The notes under the pieces were generated by a model. It did no database searches. It had not been told where the DNA came from and saw nothing but the letters and a program-made list of their open reading frames with translations. A program made the translations under genes and the position numbers. From Cerioporus squamosus (taxonomy: Eukaryota > Basidiomycota > Agaricomycetes > Polyporales > Polyporaceae), in contig JABYQS010000215.1 of NCBI GenBank assembly GCA_022592435.1, positions 1-55,067 on the forward strand: 55,067 bases of DNA. Direction: 5' to 3'. This document shows, in pieces, positions 33,378-45,228 of this stretch. How positions within the stretch are numbered: position 1 is the first letter of the stretch; each line of letters begins with the position of its first letter.

Positions 33378-33746
33378 CGGCTTGAAGACGTTCTCGTACG
33401 CGAGCGGGGATGCAAAGGCATCAAAGTTGCTCACTTCGACGCTCGCGGCCTGCTCGAACAGCGCCGTCTTCTTCAGGTCGGCGGGGTCGGGGATGAGCTT
33501 GCCGACGCCGCCGTACTTGAGCGCGATATAGCGCGCGATGGCGCGGCTCTCGTAGAACTTGAAGCCGTCGTCGTCGAGGTAGGGGACTTGGCCGAAGGGC
33601 TGCACGGCGAGGTGCGCGGGCGACTTGTGCTCGCCCTTGGCGAAGTCGACGGGGACGAAGTCGAAGGGGACGCTGAGCTCCTCGAGGACGGTGAGGACGC
33701 GCTTCGTGCACGTCGAGTGCGGGTTGCCGTGGAGCGTGAGGACCAT
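33378..33746 (-). pseudogene. Glutathione S-transferase, N-terminal half only
   Basis: 123 codons of a phi-like fungal GST survive. The thioredoxin-fold domain is complete: LHGNPHSTCTKRV with the candidate catalytic Ser/Thr at 11-12, the cis-Pro segment FGQVPYLDDDG at 51-61, and the glutathione-binding FYESRAIARYI at 64-74. The helical C-terminal domain starts (ADLKKTALFEQAA, LAYENVFKP) and then stops. Right after FKP a GTGCGTGA donor-like site appears, and within ~10 bp the text becomes LINE ORF1. The lost half is not at the other end of the LINE or elsewhere in the window. The ATG is preceded by an ATAAAAGG box ~100 nt upstream, so the promoter survives. Confidence 0.8.
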
Positions 33747-33843
33747 GTTGGACGGCGGTGGGCGTGTGCTAGAGGTACAGTGGAGCTTGCAATTTCGGGG
33801 TGGGAGGCGGAGTGAGGTCGACGATGAATGTGCATGTCGACGA

Positions 33844-33851
33844 CCCTTTTA
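33844..33851 (-). promoter_or_regulatory. TATA-like box of the truncated GST gene
   Basis: ATAAAAGG on the minus strand, ~98 nt upstream of the ATG at 33746. Confidence 0.4.
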
Positions 33852-35201
33852 TCTGCGTAGCGATCTGGGGAGCATCGAAACTGCGAGACTCGGTGGCCGC
33901 CGCATGCGGATGCACTTGCCCAGCTTCACGGAGTCCTCAGTGCATGTGTGAGTGCTCAACATGGCAGACGGCGACCGTCATCTGGGGAAGACGACGACGA
34001 CTGTACGACTTTGTCAGCGTTGTAAGTAGCTTTCAATTGCGGCGGGGGTAAGCAACGACACATACTGATGAGATCATCAGAACCGGGCGGTCAGCAACCA
34101 AGTTCGTCTCCGGCGAGCCATCCAGTCACCTTCACTAAATTCCATAGCTTGCGGTCGTTGGTAAAGTTGGCGAGGGCACCGTCGGTCATCGTGATCACGT
34201 CGATCAGAAACGCGTACGAGTTGGTTATGAGAACAAGTAGGCAGATGTGACGATGTTGGCTGACTTTGCAGGATAAGCAGCATCCGGTCAGGCCAGCCTT
34301 TCCGCGAGAAGCTGCTGTTAGATTTGAATGAATGCTGGAGAGGACGGGGGTAAGTTGAGTACGTCGCGGGTGGGTTGCAAGCACGCTGCACAGACCTTGA
34401 CCGTATTTGCCAAAAGCGCATGCGCAGCTGAGAGAGAGAGAAGGTAGTACTCAGCGTGGGAAGAAGGAGAAGTATCGGGTTCTGCAAGCCCACCGTGGGC
34501 GTTCGGGCTCATCCTCCTCCACCGTCTGCTGCCCTGAAAGTCGGGACAACTACACTCAGCTTCTCCTCATATCAGACGTCTGGAAATGACAAGATCTGGG
34601 AGATAGGTCGGGACATGTGGGATGAAGGCGCACGGGAAGGGCTGCATGGTGGACGAGCGGCTGGACATGGAGAGGTCCCGAGGTCTGGAAAGTCGCCACC
34701 ACATTTCTTCCAGTCTTCTTTGCGGGACGTGCCAACAACGTCCGGGCATGGAAGATCTTTGCGTTTGATGAACCTCCGTGAAAAGTCTTGCGCTCAGGTC
34801 CGAATAGTCGAGGTGCTACTGAGCTGTGTCGGAGTGAACGATAGCGCATACTGTATACCCAACGGTAAGTGTATTGACGGAGACAGCTGATGCTCTGTTG
34901 GCCGCGGAAGTGTGAAGAGCGTTGCAGGAGGTTGCAGGACTAGGAGGAGGGTGTAGAGCACCTGTGAATGTGAGGACACCGCGCTATCTCACACCTGCCG
35001 GTAAGTACTTAATATACAATGTTGCGAGCCGCCATCTCATAGGTTCTGATTTCCAAGTGAAGTGTCAATGTGGATGTGGCGTGTCACGTTCAGGTGAACT
35101 CAACTGCCTCGCGGTCCGTGTGAAGAACCGGCCATGCACAGGGTTCAACTCCGGAGTTACGTTTGGGGGTTCGTTCTCCCCACCCGACTACCACTGTCAT
35201 C
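33852..35201. other. 1.35 kb without a supported gene
   Basis: Only short frames on both strands. A minus-strand stretch near 34100-34240 has a protein-like look (SYAFLIDVITMTDG, LWNLVKVTGW), but I could not extend it with splice sites and do not call a gene. Confidence 0.4.
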
Positions 35202-37860
35202 ATGTCTCGTCTGAAGCTCCCCAAACTCTCTCCAAAACTCAGAGAAAATGCCAACACTGTGCTCGACCTGACCGTGAAAGGCCTGGAAGTCAGCAAGGAC
35301 GCCATCATCGCCGCGGCACCGGTACCTGGTCTCAGCGTCGCACTTCAAGTCGCAATCGAGCTTCTGAAGAAGATACAGGTCCGTGGTCTTCACCTTCCAT
35401 ACCGCACGGTAACTCAGAAGGACGGTATGATACAGGACACAAAATCGAACAGCGACGCACTGAGCTCCCTATGTAACGAGACTACGAATCTTGCGAAAAC
35501 ACTGACGGATCTCGCGGAGCTCATAGAGTCCAAAGTGAACGAGTATCCTGCTGGTTCCCCGGAGAGAGGTCGGACGAAGAAAGAAGTCTTCGGATCCAAA
35601 GAGTTGCTGAAAAGGGTGAAGAGGCTACAGGAGTGCGTACGAGTACATCATCCAGATATTATTACGACTGCGCGGACATGCGTCTCACCATGACTACAGC
35701 GAGCTCCGTGCGATATGTGCTGATGCAGACAAGCTCAGCAAGAGAAGCCCCGTCCGCCGGTTCCTCTACAGCACCGAAGATGCAGAAACCATTACCGACA
35801 TAAAGAACAGGATCTCGACGGCTCGTGAACGCTTCCAGGTACGATATCTCTCTGTCATAACTATTCACTCAGTGGTCAAGCATCATATCGGACAGATTGA
35901 GGGTTCCGTCACTATCGAAGCTCTAGTCAACGAAGTATTGAGCGGCTTCAAGGTCAGTCCCCATCTCATACCGCAGCATCGCGCATCTCACTTGCTGTGT
36001 AGAGGCTCTTGGAAGCTCAGAAAGTCCGAGGTATGTGAGGAGCGTGGGTAAAAATTTCCGATGACTCAACGATTGGCAGAGGAAGAACGCATCCTGGATC
36101 GAATGCCACGAGCTCAAGGTGCCCACTATACCTCTGCTACAAACACCATGAAGGCCCGTCTGCAGGCTGGCACCCGTGGGCCGGTGTTCGAACGCCTGGA
36201 GGCGTGGGAGGAGACGCAGTACGGGACCGCAGAGGAAGGTGCTCGACCGATCTGTGTTCTCGTCGGCGAGGCCGGCACGGGCAAGTCGACCATCGCATCC
36301 GAGTTCTCAAAGCGACTCGAGAAGCGCGGCCGTCTCGGAGCGTCGTTCTTCTTCACCCGCGGAGAGAAGGAGCTGGATTCGCCGAGGAAGTTCTTCTCCA
36401 CCATATCCTCACAGCTCGCCCGGTCACAGTCAGCCTTGCGCATCCCTGTCGTCAATGCCGCTCGCGAACATCTCAGCACGGAACCTCTCCAGCAGCTCGA
36501 GCGTGAATGCGAGCACCTCCTGCAGACGCCGCTCAGTAAACTTCCCCCATCTCATCCCCCAATCTTTATCGTTGTTGATGCGCTGGACGAATGCACGGAA
36601 GAGGGGCCGGAATTGGTACCTGTCCTGCTGCACCGACTTCTATCCTGCGCAACGGGTGAAGGGTCTCCGCTGCGCGTATTCCTCACGTCCCGCCCAGAGC
36701 CCCACTACATCCACAAAGTGTTCGCCGACTCCGCCCTGCAGACTCACATCTTCCCGGTGTCCCTCCGAGACTTCCGCTACTCCGTCAACAGCGACATCGA
36801 GGAGCTCATCCGGGCAAGGCTCAGCGAGGACCCGGTGAGCAAGAGCTGGTGCGATGTGGATCAGTACAACAGTCACGACACAGTGCGTTCGGTAGTCGAG
36901 ACTCTGGTCGCGAAGTCCGATGGGTTGTTCATATACGCGCGGACGGCGGTCGACTTCATCCTCGGTGACATGTTCGCTCTTCAGGAGAGATACGACCTTC
37001 TCATCCAGGAAGGTACCCGATTCGGAATGACGGCTCTGGATGACCTCTATCGCACGGTTCTGCAGAGCGTATTCCCGTCCGACGAGCAGTATCCACAACT
37101 CAGGAGGCGCCTGCATCGTGTCCTCGAGTACCTCGTCACCCTACAGAAATTTGATAGGATGTCTCCGGCGACGCTGGAGAACCTGACAGGCATGGCCTCC
37201 AATGAGTCGGTCTCCATCCTCAACAAACTGCTTTCCGTCATTATCTTCAACCGCGACAACGTCTACTCACCGTTCCGGATTATCCACGCCACCTTCCGCG
37301 AATTTCTCACCGATCCTGAACGCGCTAACGCGTTCTACATCAGCGTGGAGGATGCTCATGGACGTCTCGCGGATGACTGCCTGAGGACGATCAGGACTAT
37401 GGGATCCTTCCTGACTGAACACTTTCAATGCTCTGTCGGGGCTGTGCTCCTGTACATCATTACAAAGTCCTATACTGGTGCCAGTGAGTCCAACGCGCAC
37501 CTCCGCTATGCAAACCTGCACTTCTCCCATCATCACAGAAGGCGGCGGCCCAACGGCAGCGGGGCAGCATCAGTATCCAATGAAGATTTGTACTTATTCT
37601 CGATTGCTGCCTATCTGTACGAGTCACCGGTTCCCCCAACGCCTCATGAAATTGCGGAGCCGATAAGACGTTTGATAGATTTGTGTCCAATCGACGTCCC
37701 AGCATCCATCCCATCCATGCTCGCCAGGTTCACAGATATAGCCCCCATGCGTTCCCTTTCAGCATTCCTGGCAAATGAGCGCCGGAATGACGCACGGGCA
37801 AGCAAACCACACATCGCTCGGTGGATTCGCAAAGTAGGTGGGCCGTCGTTTGCAGGTTGA
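35202..37860 (+). CDS. NACHT-domain NLR with MLKL-NTD/HeLo-like N-terminus
   Basis: Five exons (35202-35378, 35436-35632, 35700-35952, 36003-36030, 36080-37860) give 811 aa, and all junctions keep frame. Residues 1-~215 are helical and match the layout of fungal MLKL-NTD-like domains: an amphipathic start, AAPVPGLSVALQVAIELLKKIQ, a LAKTLTDLAELIE helix, and VRRFLYSTEDAETITDIKNRI. The NACHT domain follows, with Walker A GEAGTGKST near 281-289, FFFTRGE, Walker B IFIVVDALDE near 379-388, and VFLTSRPEPHY. After NACHT come the helical winged segment (SDGLFIYARTAVDFI, FRIIHATFREFLTDPER) and a short helical end, with no WD40, ankyrin or TPR repeats in this model. In such proteins NACHT oligomerises on a trigger and the N-terminal domain executes membrane damage and cell death. 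That role is inferred from the family. The 57-nt first intron keeps frame if retained. Confidence 0.8.
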
Positions 37861-38344
37861 TCTATATACTGAGAGTGTCGTACAGGAGGTCGAACATCGT
37901 CGCTACGAGCTATCATTCACGTTCCCAAGACAATGCGCTATTGTGTCCATCATCTTGGATATCCAAGCTTCGACAGTCCCCGTCGTTTTGGGGAATGGCA
38001 CAGGTAACGCGAGAGATATGTCTTAGCAGTATGTGTCATCTGACTCTGGCTCTTCAGCGCGAGACCCTCGCACTTCCGAGAGACTGAATAATCAGCATTC
38101 AAGTTATGAGGAGCTGACAAGGTAAGTCACCTTGATCGCGCAGATGAAATCACTTGTATTGGACTCCCAGTGTCCACGCTCAATCCCCACTGACAGGGCC
38201 CTCCAACAAGCTCGATCCATGCAGGCATCTGGTCGTGCGGGGTTTGATGATGTACTCAACGAAGCCCATAGGACCTTCCATGTGAGCAAACATTGCATGC
38301 ACTATGCTGATATCTCGGAAGAAGGCCGACCTGATTTGCTATAA
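37861..38344 (+). other. Possible 3' exons of the NLR or a separate small gene
   Basis: If the last NLR exon ended at a GTAGGT near 37833, a CAG at ~37885 would lead into EVEHRRYELSFTFPRQC and SIILDIQASTVPVVLGNG, a protein-like segment, then a GTAACG donor. A further stretch (ALQQARSMQASGRAGFDDV) lies at ~38200. The phases of the later pieces do not agree, so I leave the NLR ending at 37860. Confidence 0.25.
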
Positions 38345-39827
38345 GAGAGCGATCACGGAAGCAGGTTTCACTGCAGGCCATCAATTCGAAGAGTATGTTG
38401 CCATGCATGTTGATGCGCCTCGCGCCTCGCTGCGCGCGTACCGCGGCACGCAACGCTCTCTGCAACCACCATTACTTACGACCGCCGCCGACAACCTCCC
38501 ATTCTTTCCGCGCATCGCTCCCGAAGCCCTCTGCATGCGTCGTCGACTAGGACCCGGAACAAGCGTGCATAAGCACGAAGCCTCGAGAACTTGTCAGCAG
38601 CGAGTCAGCGCAGGACAGGTTGCCATCGACGTAAGCCAGGAGCCTGAGCGACACCGGCGACCCGTCTTCACCGACCCCGACGACCCACTCGATGCCGCAG
38701 CGCAAACCGACGACGCTATGGATCAGTAGCGCGGCGCACGGCGCCTCCGCCGCACTCGACGCGGTACCGCATTCTGTCTCTTCCCCCGCTCCTTTTGACT
38801 CTAATCAATTTCTGCACCTGCGCGACACCCACTCCTAAGTGCCGTGTGGTTAGCACACAACTCGACCCAGCTCCCCTTTCCACTTTACGCGCTCTCGTGA
38901 TCGCGCCTCGCGTACGTCTGCTCTTCCCTTTGTTAGGTTATCCCGAGTTCCAGTGTCTTCCTCTCATCCTCCTCCCCTTGCGCCGACTCTCGTCCGTAGC
39001 TACGTCACGTAGTTAGGCAGTAATGCATATAAGGATTGCCAACGACGTCTATACTAAGTACAAGTTTTAGCTCCCCCCACGGCCGCGCGACTTTGACTTT
39101 GACTTTGACTTTGACTTTGACTTTGACTTTGACTTTGACTTTGACTTTGACTTCGACCTTCGACTTCCCGACGCTCGACTCCCCTTTTCTCCTCTCGCTT
39201 GGACGTTTAACCCTATGCTTTCGTTTTGCACTCTCACACAGGACCGCGCGCAGACTTTTTACGCGTCAAAATGCGTTGAATTCGACGTCTACACTATCAA
39301 CAAGCGCACTACTCGACGCCCCTCCTCTCTCTCATCCTCCCATCTTCTCCTTCTCTCTTTCCCATCGCCCATCTCCTCTCGACTCCCCTCGTGTACGCTC
39401 AACCGGACTCTTCGCACCTTCTGACCTACGCACGCGCCCTGTGTGGAGGTTCATTCACGTATTATATGGACGACGATACATGATGCTCATATCATCCCAC
39501 ATAATGAACACGAAGAATATCCCCGATGAGAGCAGCTTGGACTGGACTCGGACTCGGACTCGGATCAGGATTTGAAAAAATGCGACATTCTTGCATGACG
39601 CAGTGGATGAAGTCTGTACGCGGCGGGTTATGGTAAGACAAGCTCTTCGTGAACCTTTCAGTTACACAAAGGTACAATGAGGATCGGCGGTTACAAAGGG
39701 CGCGTCCCCGCATGTCGCCCTCCCTCTACAGCGCGGTCGTCTTTCAGCGCCGCCGCTTTCCTCTGTGCTCTTTGGCCGCCACTCGAGTGTCACCGGCATG
39801 CAGCACGACCGTGACTATGCGCCGCCA
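38345..39827. other. 1.5 kb intergenic, low complexity
   Basis: No gene supported. The stretch holds the CTTTGA array, a GGACTC run near 39540-39562, pyrimidine-rich tracts, and a TATA-like CATATAAGG near 39026 with no clear gene after it. Confidence 0.4.
39091..39150 (+). repeat. CTTTGA hexamer array, 10 units
   Basis: Ten perfect CTTTGA units, followed by decaying CTTCGA-like units up to about 39170. Confidence 0.9.
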
Positions 39828-39836
39828 CATATAAAA
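39828..39836 (+). promoter_or_regulatory. TATA box of the kinase-like gene at 39893
   Basis: CATATAAAA, 65 nt upstream of the ATG at 39893. It lies too close to the ATG at 39845 for that codon to be the likely start. Confidence 0.5.
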
Positions 39837-39892
39837 AGACGTTCATGCTGCCACACTTACACCTTCCCGTTATTCCATCTCCCCGTACCGTG

Positions 39893-41435
39893 ATGCCGCC
39901 ACTCATCCCACTTGCTCATCTCGTTCAGCGCTCGACTGGTTCGAGGGAGGAGAAGCGGCGATCATGCCAGACAAAAAGTGTCTGGCAGGCTCTCTGCGCT
40001 GCAGGCATGGTGGCGGTCCCGAGCCTGAGCGTCCTTTTGACGTACTCGGAGCCGAGCGGCATTCCCGGACCCACCGAGCAGTCGTGTGAAGGCTCCACAG
40101 TCGCAGAAGTTGCTGAGAATACGAGCACAAAGGAACGGGTGGCGGGCTGCCGCCGCGGGCATCCACGGTCTAAGACTCCGGCAGTTCGGATAGGTCCTGT
40201 GGCTCCTCGTCTATCCCGGGACGATGAGCGAGTTGCCCAAGGGAAGCTCTGGGAGATTGCTCGTGAGCAACTAAGGGCCACTCCCTCGGTTTCACCTACA
40301 TGCGAGAACCCTGCGCCGCTCAAGAGGTACCTCAAAGACGCGGAACTTCCTCACTTCTTATGGGTCTGGGGATGCGGCGGAGGAGAACATAGAGGTGCGG
40401 TGCCCACGCTGTACGTCCGCAAGCTCCCAATGCGCCCGCGGGACCTGCAGTTAGGGACATGGAGGGAGCCTTCGGCTCGGGTCGCGCACCTGCGGATGTC
40501 GTCGCAGCCCGCCGGCACCGAAGGTGGCCATTCTACGACATGCCGAGCGGAATTCATCATCGACGAGTTGCGCTCGCGCTGGTCGCGCGAGAGAGCAGTG
40601 CACGGGATGTCTGTCATCGCAAAGGCAGCGCGGCCACTCACCGACTCGGACGACAAGAGGAGGTCGCGGAGGGAATATCAGCGAGACTTGCGGATGCTGG
40701 AGAACGAGGCGGAGATCTACGACGCCTTTCCGCCGAGTCTCATGGGCTGCGAGGAGGTCGTGTACAGTGATACTTTCTCTTTTCGCTGCAGACGGAGGTC
40801 GAGGACGTACCTGGTGGATGACCCCGGTAGTGCCCTCGTACCGAAGTTTTACGGTTATTACGTTCCTTACGAGCCTGGGGTTGCTGCGACGCGTCTACAT
40901 GGAGGTCAAGGAGTTGGCGCCGGACCGCACCGCAAGAATTTTAGAGGGGCGGAACTGTCGCCTATTCTACTCATGGAGGATTGTGGCAAGGAAATCAGGA
41001 CCTATGGGCATACCGACAGGGAGAGGTACGTACCATAGGTGATTAGACGCCCTAGGAGCTGACGACATCTGGACTACTCGCGGTAGACTGCAGGTGCAGG
41101 GATCACTGATGCAACGGCTTCATGACGCCGGCTTCACGCAGGGGTCGTACCGCTCGCGTAACTTTGTAGTGGAGGACAGGGCGAACGCCGCGGCGAAGGG
41201 CGTTGACGGACAGGATGATCCGTGGTGTCCGCACTTCAGGATTATCGACTTCGGCCGGGGAACTTCGAAAAAGGTTCTCTGTACGAAGTATGGGAAAGAG
41301 GTCGGGCTTGCGCTGTTCAAGCACTATCTCAAGGAGGAAAGGGCCCAGATCAGATCTGCGTGGCGGGAAACGCTCCGTGAGGAGCCCAAAGAGGAGGCGG
41401 AGGCGTACGAAGAGTCTGGAGAGGGACTGTCCTGA
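39893..41435 (+). CDS. Divergent kinase-like protein K1 (HDAGF/DFGRG family)
   Basis: Two exons, 39893-41029 and 41094-41435 (64-nt intron), give 492 aa. I chose ATG 39893 over 39845 because of the TATA box position. The N-terminal module (AELPHFLWVWG, LYVRKLPMRP, ARVAHLRM) is shared with the other three family members. The kinase-like part has an Ala-Lys (SVIAKAARP), LENEAEIYDAFP as a C-helix equivalent, VPKFYGYYVP, the hinge-like ILLMEDCGK, LHDAGFTQGSYRSRN near 388 in place of a standard HRD loop, and FRIIDFGRG with the Mg-binding Asp near 431. I see no clear Gly-rich loop, so activity is doubtful. It ends in an acidic helix. Such proteins are multigene in Agaricomycetes and their substrate is unknown. 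The donor used is GTACCA, since GTACGT four bases earlier gives no open continuation. Confidence 0.6.
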
Positions 41436-42218
41436 TATAACATGTGTAGCGTAGTGATATCATCATACGTACCTACACAGTGCGGTGGGAAACCGGGACC
41501 CACTTGTCGTTCATGTTGACCACGAGCTGATACGACACTTGTCCATCTCAAAGGTCTCAGCAACCCCGGAAAGGTACTTGTGTTCGTTGATGCATGGGGT
41601 AAATTCGCCAACAGGCTCCGTTCCATGGCATACAAGAAGATGGTTGTGCGAACTCACCTCGCTGTTCCATAACTCAGCCAACCTCAAGTAATACCCTGGC
41701 GTCAGGTGAAGTACACGGCCAAATGAGAAGACTTTTGTCTAACGCGATTGTATTGGAGTATCCCGCAAGGGACATATTCACGTACACGTCGCGCGATGTT
41801 GCACCCCGCCGATGTGTCCGTTCAAGCGAAACGCGAAGCTGATGGTGGGGGAGAGGATGTTTGTTGTCGAAATCAAGGCGCCCACGGTAGCGTCCGGTGG
41901 CTGAGCGCCACGTCGTCCGCTCGGCGTCGATGCCAGTCGACGACGACGACGACATATCTAATATTCTCAGCATGCACCCATAGCTCAGCAAGATTCGACT
42001 CCGTGCCATGCTGGTAATATTCTGACCTTCGCGCTAACAGCAGGGACTCCGAGGACATCTGTCCGAAGCCACACGCGTAGGTGTGTCGGGAAACTTTTGA
42101 TCACAAACATTTGACAAACATCATGTTTGGGTGCACGCGTGTAAGCCTCAGCGATAGTATACGTGAGTGTCTCATTGCTCAGATTGTTGCGTGACACTGA
42201 CTCACTCGTTTGCTAGCC
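41436..42218. other. 0.8 kb without a supported gene
   Basis: Only short overlapping frames on both strands. A GAC/GTC trinucleotide run near 41936-41955 creates a poly-Val or poly-Thr look in translation. Confidence 0.4.
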
Positions 42219-42638
42219 TCACGGACACGATCTGTGTGTTGTGTTCCGGCCAGACGACATGACCTCCCTAAGCTCCCGCTTCGCGTCCTCCAGCTCCGCC
42301 ATAATCTTCTCCATCTGCGCCTCCATCTTCGTCATGTACTCGTTCAGGCGAAGGCTGAGCTGCTCATTGGCGCGCTCCGACACCGTCGTAGCGATCGAGT
42401 CTTCCATCTTCTGTTTGGAAGAGCTCGCCGGCCAGGTCGCAACATTGATGAGTCCCTTGCGAGCAAGGTCTTGGGCAGGCGCGCCGAAAGAGAAGTGAAG
42501 GATTTCGATGGCCAGAGAAGCATTTGATTCGGCAGCGTCGCCCTCGGGAATGAGTGTCTTCTGCTGCAGGAACTGGATGGCCGCGTCGGCCTCGGGAAAG
42601 TCTATCTCCGGGTCGAGAAAAGCCGGTTGCTGTGTCGG
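42219..42638 (-). pseudogene. Coiled-coil protein fragment
   Basis: An open frame of 139 residues ends at 42219. It reads FLDPEIDFPEADAAIQFLQQK, then LHFSFGAPAQDLARKGLIN, and finishes in a long charged coiled coil (MTKMEAQMEKIMAELEDAKREL). Directly upstream is an in-frame TAG. The preceding protein-like text (ALNPVPTGSKKQAQ, TADEKDSPEVAD; ~42645-42740) lies in another frame, so a single-base shift or an unseen intron separates them. No start codon is evident. It is divergent from the carboxylesterase gene that begins at 42864. The family is not recognised. Confidence 0.4.
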
Positions 42639-42772
42639 CTACTTCGGGGCTGTCTTTCTCGTCGGCGGTCCTTTGACTGCGTTGCGCCTGTTTCTTGGAG
42701 CCTGTCGGTACCGGGTTCAAGGCGTCTGCAATCGACTCACGAAACACTGCCTCCTCCTTCTACTCCGCTTGC

Positions 42773-42778
42773 TATATA
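42773..42778 (+). promoter_or_regulatory. TATA box of carboxylesterase 1
   Basis: TATATA within TATATAGCAGATGTCTGCG, 86 nt upstream of the ATG. Nearly the same 19-base core stands before the second carboxylesterase. Confidence 0.55.
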
Positions 42779-42863
42779 GCAGATGTCTGCGTTCGGTGGT
42801 GTTCCCTGTCAAACTTGAGCTCGATCGAGTACTCGTACCCCCAAATACGCCTGTCGAACTGAC

Positions 42864-45228
42864 ATGGTCATCTTCACCCACGCCCTAGCCTCCTTGCTTT
42901 GCGTCTGCGTTGCCATCGCTGCAGACCAGGCTGCTGGTCTCACCCCCGTGAAGCTCGATCAAGCGACCGTAGTTGGCACAGCCGACGGGGCCGTCGAGAA
43001 GTTCTTAGGTATCCCATATGCGCAACCTCCGTGAGTAATCAGTTCGTATCGCGTTTCAATAGTGCGAACTAATCGCTCGATCTAACACTGCAGAGTTGGC
43101 GAGCTGCGCCTGCGTCTCCCCGAACTGCTAAGCTCCTACAACGTGACCGTCAATGCTACGACTTTTGGGAACCAGTGCATCCAACAGGGTGGTTCAATAC
43201 CCCCCAACCTACCGTCTGAGATAGTGCAGGGCATCGTGGCCCTGCAAGGGCTGTTGGCGCAAAATCCGAGCGTGCCACAAAGCGAGGATTGTGAGTGTGC
43301 CCATGCAGTCCTCGTCGACCCATCCCCGCAGGCTTACCAGCTTTCGATATAAGGTCTCAACCTGGACATATATCGTCCTGCCAACCTATCAGCGGATGCG
43401 CAGCTTCCAGTTCTGTTTGTACGTCTGCTCGATCGCATACATCGCGTCGTATATCACTCATCACTCTCCGTATAGTGGATCTTCGGAGGCGGATTTGCAG
43501 ATGGATCGACTGCTATGTGAGTATATGCTAGTGTTGAAGAAAGGTCCTACTGGCAACTGCTTACGCTGGATCGTCGCCGCTTGCAGGCCTGCATATAACG
43601 GTACCGCGATAGTACAGAGGTCCATAGACATCGGTGAACCAGTGATCTTCGTCGCGGTGAACTACCGGTACGGACTCACCCAGCTTGAAGCGTACGATCT
43701 CCCTCATGTTCGTTCCACAGCCTCCATGTCTTCGGCTTCCTAGGAGGTCAAGAGGTCAAGGAAGCGGGACTCGGCAATCTGGGTCTTCAAGATCGTGAGC
43801 GTTGTTCTCCCTGACTTCGAAACCGGGAAGGTATTGACACGTCCCGCAGAGCGCACTGCTCTTCGTTGGGTACAGAAGTTCATTTCGTCTTTTGGAGGCG
43901 ATCACAAGAAAGTCACCATGTAAGCCGCTTGCTATGACGGATGACGTCCCGAACTAACTTCGCGGTGTGTGGCGCCACAGCTGGGGAGAGAGCGCAGGCG
44001 CAGCCTCGGTTTTCTTCCAGATGTTCGCCAACGACGGGGACGCGGAGGGCCTCTTCCGCGCGGGTATCATGAACTCAGGCAGCTCGGTTTCCACCGGGGA
44101 CATCTTGGAACTTCAATCTACGTACGACTTCGTCGTTCAGCAGGTTGGGTGCTCGAGTGAAACAGACACCCTAGGGTGTCTACGGACAGTATCTGCGGAC
44201 AGCCTTCTCGCGGCCGCGAATAATACCGGTAGTTCGATCGTGAGTTTCAGCCAAGGCTTGTTTCTGGCCACATCTTGACTTGACGAGCACCGTGACAGGA
44301 CCTAGCACATTCGCCTTATACGCCTCGTGCGGATGGCGTCTTCATCACGCAGCCTCCGCAGCAGCTAGCGGTGAATGGGAAAGCAGCCGATGTGCCCTTC
44401 ATCATCGGTAACTTGTTTCCGTACACGCCGTTATACCCACAGGCTGAACGCGACCGTCTCCCGCAGGTGATGTGTTAGACGAAGGCCCGCTATTGTCACT
44501 CAGCACCCTGAACATAACGTGCGTTGTCTTTGAATCGATGTGGTAAACTTCGTTCTCGCTCACATAAAACTGCAGAACGGAAGAAGAGCTCGCTAGCTAT
44601 ATGAAGACGGCCTGGTTCCCTGGCGCGTCCTCGAGCGACATTGAGACTATCCTGCAGCTCTATCCTTCGGACCCTGCGGCAGGCTCGCCATTTGGCACAG
44701 GCGAGCAGAACGCGTTCACGCCCGAGTACAAGCGTATTGCGGCAATACAAGGGGACTTTTCCTTCCAAGCATCTCGTCGTCACCTTCTTGATAGGCTCTC
44801 GTCCACGCATATCACTTACAACTTCTGTGCGTACTTCCCTTTGGCCTGAGACTGCGCGAAGACACTGACCTTTCATGGGTGCTCTTCAGTGAGCGTACGC
44901 AACAACGTCTCAGGCCTAGGATATGTCAGTACATTCCACGAGTTCTCTCTCAGCCACCTGGCGCTGACTTCTCTTTGATGGTCAGGCTCACGGCACGGAC
45001 CTCTTCGATGCGTTCGGCCCTGGAGATATGACGGACTACTTCGTCCGTTTCGTCCGTCATCTCGATCCGAACGGCGAGTCAGCGGTGCACTGGCCTCCGT
45101 TCAACACGTCCGCTCGGTCGACCCTCCAGTTCAGCAACGGAACCACCCCGCTCAGTGTCATCGCAGACACCGAGCGTTTGGCCGGGACTGACTTCCTCTT
45201 CAATCTCAGCCTGCGGTTCCCCTACTGA
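42864..45228 (+). CDS. Secreted type-B carboxylesterase/lipase 1
   Basis: Thirteen exons: 42864-43030, 43094-43290, 43354-43418, 43476-43516, 43587-43667, 43721-43794, 43850-43919, 43981-44239, 44299-44407, 44467-44518, 44576-44826, 44890-44924, 44986-45228. They give 547 aa with all phases consistent. A signal peptide (residues 1-~20, LASLLCVCVAIAA) sends it out of the cell. Alpha/beta-hydrolase landmarks follow in order: FLGIPYAQPPVGELRL, QSEDCLNLDIYRP, the oxyanion-hole FGGGFADG, the nucleophile elbow WGESAGAAS with Ser236, the acid Glu360 (GDVLDEG), and His469 (GYAHGTDL). Several N-x-T/S sites fit a glycoprotein. It should hydrolyse carboxylic or lipid esters, but the real substrate is unknown. 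Length is typical of the COesterase family. It is paired with a tandem paralogue ~0.9 kb downstream. Confidence 0.88.

Noticed and set aside
38750..39060. LTR-like stretch with a TATA-like box
   Set aside because: I found no matching second LTR, no TG...CA pair with duplicated target, and no retroviral-type coding domain nearby.
39036..39575. Frame with a long Thr-Leu repeat
   Set aside because: It is produced by the CTTTGA array and flanking pyrimidine tracts and has no other coding sign.
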